A stretch of 64,000 nt of DNA, from positions 15,946,317 to 16,010,316 of the forward strand of contig OZ038379.1 of the NCBI GenBank assembly GCA_964036045.1. The letters run 5' to 3'. The first letter of the stretch is position 1; every line of letters begins with the position of its first letter. Source of the stretch: Eutreptiella sp. 'Long Island Sound 2002' (Eukaryota; Euglenozoa; Euglenophyceae; Eutreptiales; Eutreptiaceae). The notes beneath the pieces are model-generated. The model did not search any database. It was not told the origin of the DNA and saw nothing but the letters and a program-made list of their open reading frames with translations. Position numbers and translations under genes: made by a program. Shown piece after piece: positions 11,021 to 21,860 of this stretch.

Positions 11021-13216
11021 GCCAACGAAAAAAGAGGGGGGGGGGGGGTAATGCAAAACCCCCATGCTGTCATTCTCCACGGAAACGCCCCCCCCCCCCC
11101 CCTGATTGAACACCAATTATTCTTGTTTGCCCGTAAACTCGGACGCTGTGGTTGATCGGCAGTGGCTTTATTTTCACGGGATATCAAATAGAAAACTTCG
11201 GAAGCACTTAGCCTCATCACAACAACATTCCACGATAATACGTCGGCCTTCTTGGTCATTTCTGCTGTGGGGGGTAGAGGCCAATGGAAGGCGCCATCCT
11301 CTATGTCCGGTTCGGGAACGCTGGTGGGAGGGGCAGTATCTAGTCGACTCAGTCAACATGGCACGCCCCGATGGGGCATAGAAGGCAAGGCGGCTCAAGG
11401 GCAGTCGCATAGAAGGCAAGGCAGTGCGGGGCCCCAGAGGGAGGGGCACAGCCATGCCACCTACAGGGCTGTGCCACCTACTGAGATGGCCAGAAACCGT
11501 CCTCTGTGCGGGGGGATTCAACCACAAAGGCGGATGTTGGTACGTCCGGTTTCACACACTTGGTTGTCTTGTGTGTGGAGATGTGCCTCCAGACTGTGGC
11601 TGTGGGGGCTACGCTTGCCCTGGGACAGCACCCCTGACCCACCGACCCTCTCTGCCCTGGTCGAGGGGTCACCACCTGCTTTCCTCCCGAAGGGGTAGGG
11701 TTGGTGGAGGGGGACACACAGAATGGGGGGCCTAGAGATCACCCCGCCCTGTGAAAGAACACCACCCACACGCCGACACGCTCGGAGAGCAGGCCGGCGT
11801 CTGATGTTGCATCCAAGGCTGCGTCAGCTTGCTCACCACCAGCGACGCAACAGGCAGGGCTACTTCAGGGACTGTGACCGGTCTGTGTGTGGGGAAGGGG
11901 ACCCAGTGTGGGTCTGTGGGACGGAGTACACTCTTTGTGAGCTCCGGTCTTATCTGGGCCGGTTACCCCAGGGTCTGCAGTCGATCTAAAGCCCTGCACA
12001 GAGACCTCCTGTGCCTCGCCTTGGGCTGGGGGCAATGCCGGCTCATTGTCAGGCCACCATTCGCCGCCCCATCATTCGGTGCTCAACTCTGTACGCCACC
12101 ACCGTATTCTCCACCCTAGGCCGATACGGCAAGGGTGGGGCGGTTCTTACCACCCAAGCCCTCGTACAGCACGGATTGTGTAGCGATCCTCGCACCTCCC
12201 CGCATTGGGGACCCCCGCGGTAGGGTATGGATGTTTGATGTTTGCCTTCCCCGGCGGGGCTTGGACAGAATTTAATGTGTGGTGGGGGGGATGTTGTACC
12301 ACAAACATGCACACGCGCGGCACTTGCAATGGCTGCAACAGCTCGGCGAGGGCTGATGGGTGCCTGCTGGTGGAAAAAGGCAGCGGGTGCTGGGATGCCG
12401 GGAGGCATAGAGACGGCGCTAGGCAGTGCAAACCACGGTGGCGGAGGCCCCTTCGCACGGGGTGTCCGGGGAAAGGGTGAGCTAGACGCAGTGCGCTGTA
12501 CTTTTGCAGATGTTTTCTGTGCTGCTTCACAGACGGGCTGGGCCTCAGAAGGCATGCAGCACCCGGTGCATGCGTGGGGCGAGGGGCAAGTCGGGGGGGG
12601 CTCCCGGGGGATCCACACGCACCGCTCTTCCGCCGGCCCCAGTCCATGGCAACCCAGACGGCCACAGATGAGGCAACGCCTGCGTCACACCGAGGGATGC
12701 ACCAAACACGACAAGGCGCAAAGCCCCACGTGCGTGGTGGTCGGAAGGGTAGCAGGGCACTGTTGTGCCAGGCACATGAGGCGCCCACGTTCCCTAGCGG
12801 CTTTAACGAGGCCGGTGAGCACCGAGAGGCCGGTGAACACGGTGGCGGCCAGACGAGGGCAGCCCAACATGACACCAAGGCATGACAATGGGCAGGGGAG
12901 GCAAAGAATGGTGACATAAGCCCTGCGGTACGCGGGGGTCCGGGGAATGGGGAGACGAGCAATGGCTGCATAAGCCCTGCCATCGGGCTCCCGGAACAGG
13001 GAGGGGAAGGATGGCTACATGACCCTTTGCTGTATTGCTGTATGTCCCCAGACAGTCATGGCTGCATTACCAGAGGAAGGGGCGCCCCCCCCCCCCCCCG
13101 TGAAGAGCAAACTAAATCGGTCAACCCTCCCTCCCCAAACCATAGCCCAAAGGGGATATACCATCCCTTTTGGACCAATAGATTGTGCCACACACCATCA
13201 CATCAGAGAAGGGATC
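11021..13216. other. No supported gene
   Basis: Several overlapping ORFs of 90-280 codons exist on both strands (the longest at 12147-12983 minus and 12242-12919 plus), but none shows a recognisable motif and they overlap one another in GC-rich DNA. G or C homopolymers of ten or more lie near 11036, 11089 and 13087. I cannot assign anything here. Confidence 0.5.
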
Positions 13217-13229
13217 CCAGCAACCACAC

Positions 13230-13364
13230 CTGGCTGCCAAAGAACTTGCCATCGATCACTCCATCAGCAGCATCCAGAGCATATGCCTCGCTCTGGCTCA
13301 TCGCAGTAGTATATCTGCCGCCATACCCATAGGTTGGAGCTTGGGCTTTCTTGCTCACAGCCAC
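13230..13364 (-). pseudogene. Third copy of exon 2, without a following exon 3
   Basis: The 135-bp exon is repeated a third time with intact frame and splice-site AG/GT, 775 bp below the previous copy. The duplication unit ends at about 13217, so no matching exon 3 follows. It is probably an orphan exon unless an unrecognised exon lies further down. Confidence 0.5.
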
Positions 13365-13513
13365 CTGGGGAATGGGGAGAGTTACAATGGACTGGCAACA
13401 GAGCGCCATGTCAGAATTGGCAGCACTCCATAGGTATGCGGTAGAAGAGTAGGGGGCGAGGTCCGAAATCCACATATTTGTGTACCAAAAACGGCCCAGA
13501 TCAACTTTTCCGT

Positions 13514-14139
13514 TTATAAATTTCTTCTCATAATGAAATCTGGGTCCAGGGAGGGGGTCTCAGGGGGGGAGGGGGTGCCATAAAGGCTCAACGAGTATGC
13601 TGGCTGGTACTTCCGGATGTACGTACAGGTTCGCCTCTGAGGAGAGAATAGGTGGGTTGGTTGCCAGCCCATTGGGTTGGGGGTGAAGAGGGCAGCCTGC
13701 ATGGCCCAGGGAAAATTATTTTAGATGAGAGTGGGGCTTGTCGCGCTGCTCATAAGTGCTGCTTCTGCCCCTTGGCGTCCCTCCCCTGCCCGCGCCGGCA
13801 TGCTCCACACAAAGTATCTTGACAGCCCCCCCCTCCCTCCATCTGTACTACAGGGGCTTGGACTTTTGTGATGTGGCTCTGTATTTGGGACAGCAAATTT
13901 GGAGTGGCTGCATTGCAGAAGTTTGGAGGTGGCATACCACCAGCCGAAACTAATGCATCCCTGACTACGACGGCCCATCATTTCTGCTGTTCCAGCAATC
14001 ACACCTGGCTGCCAAAGAACTTGCCATCGATCACTCCATCAGCAGCATCCAGAGCATATGCCTCGCTCTGGCTCATCGCAGTAGTATATCTGCCGCCATA
14101 CCCATAGGTTGGAGCTTGGGCTTTCTTGCTCACAGCCAC
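13514..14139 (-). CDS. Duplicated exon 2-exon 3 pair of the myristoylated-protein gene
   Basis: This is the second copy of the last two exons: exon 2' at 14139-14005 and exon 3' at 13696-13514, with the same splice signals and phase 0. Exon 2' encodes VAVSKKAQAPTYGYGG onward, differing at a few residues from the upstream exon 2, while the AALDAADG-like motif region is unchanged. It has no copy of exon 1. It could serve as an alternative 3' end when the first exon 3 is skipped, or be a non-functional by-product of duplication. The intact frame in both exons favours use or very recent origin. Confidence 0.5.
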
Positions 14140-14288
14140 CTGGGGAATGGGGAGAGTTACAATGGACTGGCAACAGAGCGCCATGTCAGAATTGGCAGCA
14201 CTCCATAGGTATGCGGTAGAAGAGTAGGGGGCGAGGTCCGAAATCCACATATTTGTGTACCAAAAACGGCCCAGATCAACTTTTCCGT

Positions 14289-15381
14289 TTATAAATTTCT
14301 TCTCATAATGAAATCTGGGTCCAGGGAGGGGGTCTCAGGGGGGGAGGGGGTGCCATAAAGGCTCAACGAGTATGCTGGCTGGTACTTCCGGATGTACGTA
14401 CAGGTTCGCCTTTGAGGAGAGAATAGGTGGGTTGGTTGCCAGCCCATTGGGTTGGGGGTGAAGAGGGCAGCCTGCATGGCCCAGGGAAAATTATTTTAGA
14501 TGAGAGTGGGGCTTGTCGCGCTGCTCATAAGTGCTGCTTCTGCCCCTTGGCGTCCCTCCCCTGCCCGCGCCGGCATGCTCCACACAAAGTATCTTGACAG
14601 CCCCCCCCTCCCTCAATCTGTACTACAGGGGCTTGGACTTTTGTGATGTGGCTCTGTATTTGGGACAGCAAATTTGGAGTGGCTGCATTGCAGAAGTTTG
14701 GAGGTGGCATACCACCAGCCGAAACCCCCCTCCTCCTATGGTTGTAAGCCGTTCTAATGCATCCCTGACTACGACGGCCCATCATTTCTGCTGTTCCAGC
14801 AACCACACCTGGCTGCCAAAGAACTTGCCATCGATCACTCCATCAGCAGCATCCAGAGCATATGCCTCACTCTGGCTCATCGCGGTGGTATATCCACCGC
14901 CGTAGCCGTAGCCTGGAGCTTGAGCTTGCTTGCTCACAGCCACCTGAAGTATTGGGAGGGTACAACAGTGGCAACAAAGTGCCGAAGTCTGTCTTCCTCA
15001 AGATTGTTGGGAAGCAAAGAGCTGATTTGCAAAGCGTGAAACAACTCTGCCATTTCCATGCAACATACGTTGTCCTGAGACCGACAGGCAGGACCCCGCA
15101 CGAATCAGAGGCTCAACAGCCAGTGTCCTTTGCAGAAATGTTTGCCGCAGTTGTCCCACTGCCCAAGCACTGTGGGCACCAACCTGTGGGTTTAGCACCG
15201 GTTTCAGGGTCAGGGATCTGGTTCATACCTGTTGGCCGAAGCACTTGCCATCGATGACCCCATCAGCCGCATCCAGGGCCATGGCCTGGGCTTGGCTGGA
15301 GGCCACAATACCCCCAAAACCAGATGGAGGAGCCTGCTGCTGTGGAGCAGTTGCCGGGGCTTGGCTTTGATTGTTACCCAT
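14289..15381 (-). CDS. Putative N-myristoylated protein, three exons, 156 aa
   Basis: The gene model joins 15381-15229, 14943-14809 and 14471-14289 on the minus strand. Exon 1 starts ATG-GGT (Met-Gly-Asn-Asn-Gln-Ser, a plausible N-myristoylation signal), is Gln/Pro/Ala-rich and ends at a GTATGA donor. Exon 2 is 135 bp, lies between a pyrimidine tract plus AG and a GTGTGG donor, and reads VAVSKQAQAPGYGYGG onward. Exon 3 follows GCCATGCAG and ends RRNL-stop. All junctions are phase 0. Exons 1 and 2 share a motif, ALDAADGVIDGK followed by C or F, F, G and Q, so the protein has an internal repeat. The exon structure, matched phases and protein-level conservation between copies make this a real gene. 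The family is not recognised and its function is unknown; membrane attachment is inferred only from the N-terminus. Confidence 0.72.
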
Positions 15382-16887
15382 TTAGGAGAGAAGATGCTGC
15401 AACCACAGCCAGAGGAAAAAGGCTGGAGCAGGGGAACAAAAAAAGAGAATGGGTCACGGAGTGAGTGGTGCCTATTCCCTCCCAATCAGGTCACAGTAGT
15501 GTTCTCTGCCCCATGCGCAACAGTACACATGAAGGTCAGGCTTGTATTCCACAGATGCCTTTCCACAAACGCTGGGAGGGGGGCTTTCATTCATACTGCT
15601 GCCTACTTCATTGCCTTGTGTTGAGTTGTCTGACCATCAGCACATCCACAAGAACGCGTGACCCACACTCTCTCCTTGACTCTTTGTCACTATCTGCAAA
15701 CCCTTACGGGTTTCAGTTTTTTCACAAGAATGCCTCTATGCTTTGGTGAACCTCTGCCTTTGTGTGCCAGATTTGTGGCCATGTGCGCACCTCCTACGAA
15801 GTTATGCCTGTGACACAAGGGTCTGCAGCCGGTGCACGTTGCCAGTGTGCCCATTTTCACTTCATCTAAACCGCTGTTCTTGTTGGCATGTGGAGTTTGT
15901 CCAACACACCAAAGGAAACGAAAGCCCTTCCTCTATTGCATCTTTTGGTTGAATTGCCCAATAGTTGTCCTATGGGCTTGTGGGCCCCAGACTTCAGGGG
16001 AGCCCTTGCACTGCGCGCGCACTGGGCACTACTTTTAGGCCAAATCCCCCCCCCCCCCCCGAATGGTGACATGTGAGCTGTCACATGTGGGTTGTTGTTT
16101 GAGACGACGTCAGCAACAAATCAGCACATGCAGATCACAAGAAGGAGGTAAAAGCTTATCAAGGGCCGAAAACGAACCTAGGCGCCTTTCGCAAAAGGTC
16201 TGTGGGAAAGTTGCATTGGGAGTGCGACCAATTGCGGCAGAAAGGAGGCAACATCAAAGTCATCGCAGCTACAACACACGCACATCGCAAAGAATGACAG
16301 GTCGCCAGAGCCAGCGCCACCCCTCCCCCTCACCCCCCACCGGATGGTGGGAGGTTTGGTATGCGCTGTAGAATAATCCATTCTGTACTCCAATCACCGC
16401 ACCACTCACTGTGGGGCCCAGAGTGCGGGGAGTGAAAGGAAGCATAGTTATATTCGTCCCAAGTTGCTGACCTCTGTAGCCACATACAGGCCAGATGTGC
16501 AATGGCAGTTTTTGAGGCTGGCATGTTGGGCACTAGAAAAGTGATACACTTGCGACTGGGTTCTACTGCATAGGGGGTACGTGCAAGAACACGTGTGAGT
16601 GCTCTGTGAGCGGCGCGGAGGGTGACAGCTGTCGAGTGGCCGCACAAGAGGCCCATGTTAATCCATGCAGCGCAACTGAGGAGTAGTGCGCCCCAGGATC
16701 GAATAAAGGGCAGGGCACTGATGAGGACACTAGTATATAGATTAGCAAGGGACACATCTTGTACCGCCCACGCAGATTGCAAAGGGGGTCCCAGTTTTAG
16801 CTCCCAATGTTCATTGAACGCAGAAGGGTGCGCAATACATGTGCCCTATCCGCGCGCACGATGCATGCAGACTCCTAGAGCTCCCAG
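15382..16887. other. No supported gene; upstream region of the minus-strand gene
   Basis: This stretch should contain the promoter and leader of the minus-strand gene that starts at 15381. No TATA-like element could be assigned with confidence. It contains one copy of the GC-rich dispersed motif (15995-16055) directly followed by a 14-base C tract. No coding exon is supported. Confidence 0.4.
15995..16055 (+). repeat. GC-rich dispersed motif, copy 1
   Basis: The sequence CCTTGCACTGCGCGCGCACT followed by GGGCACTACTTTTAGGCC is shared, with small changes, with 61330-61390 and in weaker form at 59340-59402, 61808-61852 and, inverted, at 42433-42478. Even the flanking CAGGGGA and ATCCCCC match between this copy and 61330, so the unit is longer than the core. 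Confidence 0.65.
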
Positions 16888-17788
16888 AGGATTGCGGCCC
16901 GAGCAGCGCAGTCCCGCAAAAGGAAAGTGAACGAGGAGTCCGAAGACGAAGACGAGGACGAGGAAGAAGAGGACGAAGAAGACGAGGAGGAGGAGGAGCG
17001 AGAAAGCGTGATGGAGATCCCGGAAGAAGAGGCAAAGGAGGAAGAGCAAGAGAGGAAGAAGAAGAAGCCGGCGATTTGTGCATGCATGGAGTCAGCACTG
17101 TGGTCTGTGGTCTGCAGGACGCCCGACGTCGTGAGGAGGCCGCGCGTGAACGCGAAAAGAAGGATGCGGCGACCGAGGCTTTGGAGGCGAAGTTGAAGGC
17201 GTTGCAAGAGGAGTTGGACAAGGCACGGAAGAGCAAGGAGGAGCCGAGCAAAGAGAAAGAACCCGGAGAACCAGACCCGCAGCAGGTCCCAGCGGAGGAG
17301 GCAGGCGCAGGGGAGCCGATCGCCCAGCAAGCCGATGCCCCCAAGCCAGAAGCCGGAACTCAGGCATGCGTGTGCTTCAATTCGTTTTAAAGTGTGCTAA
17401 AGTGTGCTAAAGTGGACCGGTCCGAACGGTTTAGAGTAGTTTGCAAAGACCGGTCCGACCGGTCTTCGTGTGAAGTGTGCTAAAGTGTACCGGTCCGAAC
17501 GGTTTACGACAGTTTGCAAAGACCGGTCCGACCGGTCCTTGAACGAAGTGTCACGAAGTGTACCGGTCCGTTCGGTTGAAACCACTTTACTTCCTTTTTC
17601 TGCAGGAGCCCTCCACCCAGGCACTTCAGCTGCAGGCGGCTTCCGCTGCTGCTGCTACCGCGATTCCGGGGATGAAAATCACCCCGGCCTTCGCCGCACA
17701 ACAGGCGCGACTCGCGCTGCAGCTCGAGGCCCGCAACAAGAAGACCGGGGAAGAGAAGAAGGATAATGAGGATAATGAGGATGAGTAA
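16888..17788 (+). CDS. Acidic/Lys-Glu-rich coiled-coil ORF upstream of the transposase
   Basis: Three pieces look coding. A first frame from about 16888 has a basic KRKV patch followed by a long Glu/Asp run (EDEDEDEEEEDEEDEEEEER). A second starts after CTGCAG at 17118 and gives a heptad-like helix (EALEAKLKALQEELDKARK) up to about 17369. A third starts after a pyrimidine tract and CTGCAG at 17605 and ends at TAA 17786-17788. Joining pieces two and three at 17369/17605 keeps phase 0. The junction between pieces one and two (frame change near 17090-17117) is unresolved and may be a tiny intron or a frameshift. The intron 17370-17604 holds the palindromic repeats found around the transposase. 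It could be a companion protein of the transposon or upstream exons of the transposase transcript; splicing from its last donor to 18432 is not in frame. Confidence 0.4.
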
Positions 17789-18395
17789 CTCATTTTCTAT
17801 TTGCTTTTGCTATTTGCTATTCCCTTTTGATTTTATCGACGAACTGTTTCGGTCCTGTGTGGCCGGTGAGCCAGACGTGTGCCAGACGTGTGCCAGACAT
17901 GTGCTTGATGGGACACCAGCGACATGATTCCAGGATTGCATGATTCCATGATTTCTGCTGCGTGTTTGGTTTGGGAGCAAAGAAATTCTGAAGTGTGCTA
18001 AAGTGTGCTAAAGTGAAGCGGTCCGAACGTTTTAGAGTAGTTTGCAAAGACCGGTCCGACCGGTCTCTGGACACAAAGTGATCTAAAGTGGACCGGTCCG
18101 AACGGTTTAGAGTAGTTTGCAAAGACCGGTCCGACCGGCCCTGGACAAAGTGATCTAAAGTGAAGCGGTCTGAACGGTTTAGGGTAGTTTGCCGGTTTGG
18201 GAGCAAAGAAAGTCTAAAGTGTACTAAAGTGTGCTAAAGTGAAGCGGTCCGAACGGTTTAGAGTAGTTTGCAAAGACCGGTCCGACCGGTCTCTGGACAA
18301 AGTGAGCTAAAGTGGACCGGTCCGAACGGTTTAGAGTAGTTTGCAAAGACCGGTCCGACCGGTCTCTGGACAAAGTGATCTAAAGTGAAGCGGTC
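17392..18395 (+). repeat. Palindrome-rich repeats, left cluster of the piggyBac element
   Basis: A unit of about 65-75 bp recurs at roughly 17392, 17473, 17995, 18078, 18214 and 18303. It reads AGTGTGCTAAAGTGGACC, GGTCCGAACGGTTTAGAGTA, GTTTGCAAA and ends with the near-palindrome GACCGGTCCGACCGGTC. The units occupy the two apparent introns before the transposase exon. The same unit reappears beyond the transposase at 19937-20130, as expected for subterminal repeats of one element. Confidence 0.85.
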
Positions 18396-18433
18396 TGGTC
18401 AGCAAAAGCTTGTATTCTGTTTTTTTTTCAGGC

Positions 18434-19795
18434 ATGCCTGCGGCTACACCATGGGAACCAAGACCCCTGGCCCCCCTAGAGGCCCAATGGGATTTTGGAG
18501 ATGAACTCCGCAAAGGGCGCAGCCTCTTGGAGGGCACCGAGGATGGCAAGACCCCCGTTGCCGTCTGGAACTTTATGTTTCGGCCAATTTTGGAGGCCAT
18601 GACGCTGTGTTTGGAAGAGGCCAACCGGTTAGACCTTGTGGACCTTCTTCCGCGGTACGTGCTCTTTCGAGTTGGCTTGGGCATGCTGCAGCCGCGCAGA
18701 ATAGATGATGTGTGGGACAAAGAGAGTATGCACTACAATGCATACATGGCGGAACTGTTTCCCAGCAGGCGACAGTTTTATGTGCTGCAGCGACTTGCGG
18801 ATCCGGATGCGGATGCGTTGATTGAGTTGTGCACGATGCACTGGCAAGGCGGATGGGAACTAGGTGACGTGGTGTGCGGGGATGAGACCGTGGTCCCCCA
18901 CAAGGGGTTGTTTGTCATCCGGCAGTTCATACCGCGCAAGCCTCACCCCACCGGTGTGAAACTGTACGCGTTGTGCGACGCACAAAGCCATTACATTTGG
19001 CATGTGTATTTGTACCGTGGTGCAGCCCCTCGTGTGGGTCCGGAGTCCCGGAGCCGGTTTGCAGGACACTACAATGCGTTTGAGATTGTGCAACTTTGGA
19101 ATGATGTGACTCCACCCGGAAAGGTGCTTGTGGCGGATTCATTCTTTGGGTCTCATGATGCGGCGGCGATGCTAAGTGCACAAGAGCGTCCGTTCTTGAT
19201 GCTCACTTCCACAAGTGCTTTGGTGCAAGATGGGAACGTTGGACTAGACCCGGGGGATGTGAACACGGTGGTGCACAAGGAACATCGGTATGCACTCTCG
19301 GTATACAAAAACCCCAAAGTGGGGCGCAAGCCGGCAAAGGTGGTACCACTACTAACCAATTGCCTAACCGGAGGTTCGCTCCCACACCGAAGTGGACGAT
19401 ACCACCTACCGGGGATAATTGCCAACTACCGTAGGTTTGCCCCGGGGGTGGATACGTTTAACCAAATGTGCTTACAACACCGGGAAGAGCACCGGTTTCA
19501 ATCATGGTGGAAGGCACTTGGGGGGATGGTGTTAAGGATAGCGGCAACAAATGCATTTACGTCATGCCAAGCGTTGCGTCTTAGTCCGGGGGGTGAAACA
19601 ATGTTTGACTGGCAATGGAGGTTGATGAGATACATGTTTCCGGCAAGGCAAATTCAGGTGGTGGACAAGCATGTACCAATAGTGGTTGGGAAGCGGGGCT
19701 TTTGTGTACATTGTGGGATGGGCACAACCCGATACAAGTGCAAAGCATGTGGGTGCTATCTACACGTTGAATGCTTTGCGGACCATCATGAATGA
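18434..19795 (+). CDS. piggyBac-family transposase, intact (453 aa)
   Basis: The DDE_Tnp_1_7 domain fills the protein. The three catalytic aspartates are visible in order: CGDETVVPHKGL (about residue 150), LVADSFFGS (about 235) and PGVDTFNQM (about 340), the last being the hallmark D-T-F/L-x-Q-M context of this family. The C-terminus has the family's Cys/His-rich DNA-binding finger, with CVHC, CKAC, H, C and HH in the last 30 residues. The first ATG (18434) comes two bases after a perfect pyrimidine tract and CAG, so the true protein probably starts in an upstream exon. The usual acidic N-terminal region of piggyBac proteins is missing here and might be supplied by the acidic ORF at 16888. 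No stops or frameshifts are present. It should cut and paste the element at TTAA sites by family knowledge. Confidence 0.92.
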   Translation: MPAATPWEPRPLAPLEAQWDFGDELRKGRSLLEGTEDGKTPVAVWNFMFRPILEAMTLCLEEANRLDLVDLLPRYVLFRVGLGMLQPRRIDDVWDKESMHYNAYMAELFPSRRQFYVLQRLADPDADALIELCTMHWQGGWELGDVVCGDETVVPHKGLFVIRQFIPRKPHPTGVKLYALCDAQSHYIWHVYLYRGAAPRVGPESRSRFAGHYNAFEIVQLWNDVTPPGKVLVADSFFGSHDAAAMLSAQERPFLMLTSTSALVQDGNVGLDPGDVNTVVHKEHRYALSVYKNPKVGRKPAKVVPLLTNCLTGGSLPHRSGRYHLPGIIANYRRFAPGVDTFNQMCLQHREEHRFQSWWKALGGMVLRIAATNAFTSCQALRLSPGGETMFDWQWRLMRYMFPARQIQVVDKHVPIVVGKRGFCVHCGMGTTRYKCKACGCYLHVECFADHHE

Positions 19796-19936
19796 ACCAG
19801 GAATACATGTCTTGTGAGGATTGACTCCCATGCATTGCAATGCCTGTGCAAAGGTGTGAACACGCACAACACAGCACACGCACACACACAACACACACAT
19901 GCGGACACACACACTACACACGCATCACCAAGTGCT

Positions 19937-20130
19937 CCAAAGTGTGCTAAAGTGTGCTAAAATGGTCCGGTCCGTTCAGTTTGCAAAGACCGGTCGGACC
20001 GGTCCGACCGGTCTCCCCGAACTAACCGGTTCGCTACAGAAAGCTAAAGTGGCGCGAAACGGTCTCAACTGAACAGTTGGTGATTTTGCCTAGTCGAAAC
20101 GGTGAGTTAACGAAGACCGGTGGACCGGTT
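19937..20130 (+). repeat. Palindrome-rich repeats, right cluster of the piggyBac element
   Basis: CCAAAGTGTGCTAAAGTG, TTTGCAAAGACCGGTC and tandem ACCGGT-centred palindromes recur here 140 bp after the transposase stop, matching the units at 17392-18395. The last recognisable unit is near 20117-20130. A short CA-rich simple repeat (19860-19925) precedes it. Confidence 0.8.
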
Positions 20131-21860
20131 GTGAAAATATTCGCGTATGGTAGCCAAAGGAATATTCTTCTTGCTGCCAAGTGCCCTCATTCCCGACCAC
20201 ATGAACAAAGGTGAGCAGGGCAATCATCAGATCAGAATTGCACATACCCACAGCTGTGGCCATGGCCACCATCCAAGCCAAAACTACCATCAGGGATAGG
20301 AGTTGTGCACGGGGGGCAGAATCTAGAGAGCGAGTTGCTGTACGTTACACAAAAAGGGCTGTCGAGATTGACGGATAGGGGCCGTTCCAGAAAAAGCTGA
20401 AGCTAGGGCGACTTTTTTTTGGTGGTTACTACCCTGTGTGGCGGGGCGGGGCGGCTCCCTGCAAGAAAATGCACCACTCCACCACTTTTGCGCCAGCCAC
20501 AATTGCCAAGGGCCACAAAGGGCGCAAAGGACCTGAAGCAAAATTCGTCTGACACCCATCGAAAGGTGGTTATTGGCAACATCCATGTTGGCAGCTGTCA
20601 CAAAGCCGTTGAAAGATGGGAAAATCCTATTCCGAGGCTCCAAATTTGTCAAAGCCATACGCACTGACGCTGAACCCCACACAACAATTCGGACTCTGGC
20701 TTCTGCACACCAGATCCATGTAGAATCCACTGGCTCATGCCATCTACATCCACACACTTTGCCCTCATTGGTTGAAGGTTGTGGAGAGTTGCTTCGTTGC
20801 AAAAGGCTGATCAAGGTCTGGTGGGGGTCGTTGAGCACAAGGCTGTGCACAGCCTCATGCGTGGCCAGGGGTCTGGCCAAAGAATCTGACCATTAAGACC
20901 ATGCAACAGCACAGGCACAAGGAAGCCTAGTGAGCCCTCAGAAGGGACTCTCCCACCTGACTAACCCTCCGCAACCCTGAAGAATGCCCTGCTTTGAAAA
21001 GTCTCATGAGCTCTCCGCACTCCTCATCATCGTCAGCCACCCTCAACGAAACCACACAAACCCTGCAAACCCTTCACGCCCCTCACCAGCCCTTCACATC
21101 AACGTTGCTGATCAGCCGTTCACATCCTCATTTGTCTCCTGCACAACCATCAACTTCAACCAGCACTTCAGAATCCTCGTTGACGCTTCACCACCAATCC
21201 CCCAAAACCCTGGTCCGCTTCAAACACACGAAGCCTCAGCAACCTTCAGCAGCGCTGACCTGCCCCACGACACCACATTGGGGGGGGGGGCTTGCGTCAC
21301 TCAAGATTGTTTGGCAATGGCGGGGCAGGGGGGGGACGTGTGACCGTGCAAGAGGCGCGGGGGTGGGGGACAAAGCTCGCAAGTCTTACTGCTCTCCCAG
21401 TGATGTCAATCAACTTCTCAAACCGCTGTGTTCGCCCACCATTTCTGTTTATGCATGGTGGCAGGCCATAGCACCAACACATTAAGGATCCAGACAGCAA
21501 CGGAGAGACACTCTCTGCCACGGCGGAGTGCCCCGTGGCTCAACATGAGCGCAAATGGCGTCTGCCATGGATGGCATCACCTTAAGATGAGGGTTGTTGG
21601 CGGCTGGCCAGCTGATGAGAGGTGGTGCGGATCAGTGATATTTGTTCGTTGCAAGAGGAAAGGATGGTGGGTTGACGCGCAAGCGCATCTTCCCACCACT
21701 ACCAAAAATTCAGCTGTGTATTGACCCCCATTGGGGACCAACACTACTCAGCCGCCGCAAGAAGTGCAAGTTGTGGCAGCCAAGTAGCAGGATTGCCTAC
21801 GTGAACCAGGTATGTTGCTCGGTTGCCATGTCGAACGTTTTACTTGACAAAGCACACATT
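20131..21860. other. No supported gene
   Basis: Minus-strand frame 20323-20880 (185 aa) and plus-strand frame 20573-20896 overlap each other and neither shows a recognisable domain. The rest has only short ORFs. I leave it unassigned. Confidence 0.4.

Larger units (their letters stand above)
13217..14795. repeat. Tandem duplication of a 0.78-0.80 kb exon-containing unit
   Basis: Unit A (13217-13991) and unit B (13992-14795) are nearly identical over their full length; B has one extra 29-bp stretch near 14727-14755. A third, older and more diverged copy starts at 14796 and keeps homology only across one exon and a short flank. Each recent unit carries one copy of two minus-strand exons described below. 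The near identity of A and B says this duplication is recent. Confidence 0.93.
17392..20130 (+). mobile_element. piggyBac-type DNA transposon (boundaries approximate)
   Basis: An intact piggyBac-family transposase lies between two clusters of the same palindromic repeat, which is the usual arrangement of subterminal transposase-binding repeats. Terminal inverted repeats and flanking TTAA target copies were not identified by eye, so the ends given are only those of the repeat clusters. The left end may reach to or beyond 16888 if the acidic ORF belongs to the element. Confidence 0.55.

Noticed and set aside
12147-12983. 278-codon minus-strand ORF and 226-codon plus-strand ORF over the same bases
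   Set aside because: They overlap each other, show no domain, and are typical of GC-rich non-coding DNA.
20323-20880. 185-codon minus-strand ORF
   Set aside because: It has no recognisable domain or splice context, and the opposite strand is open over half of it.
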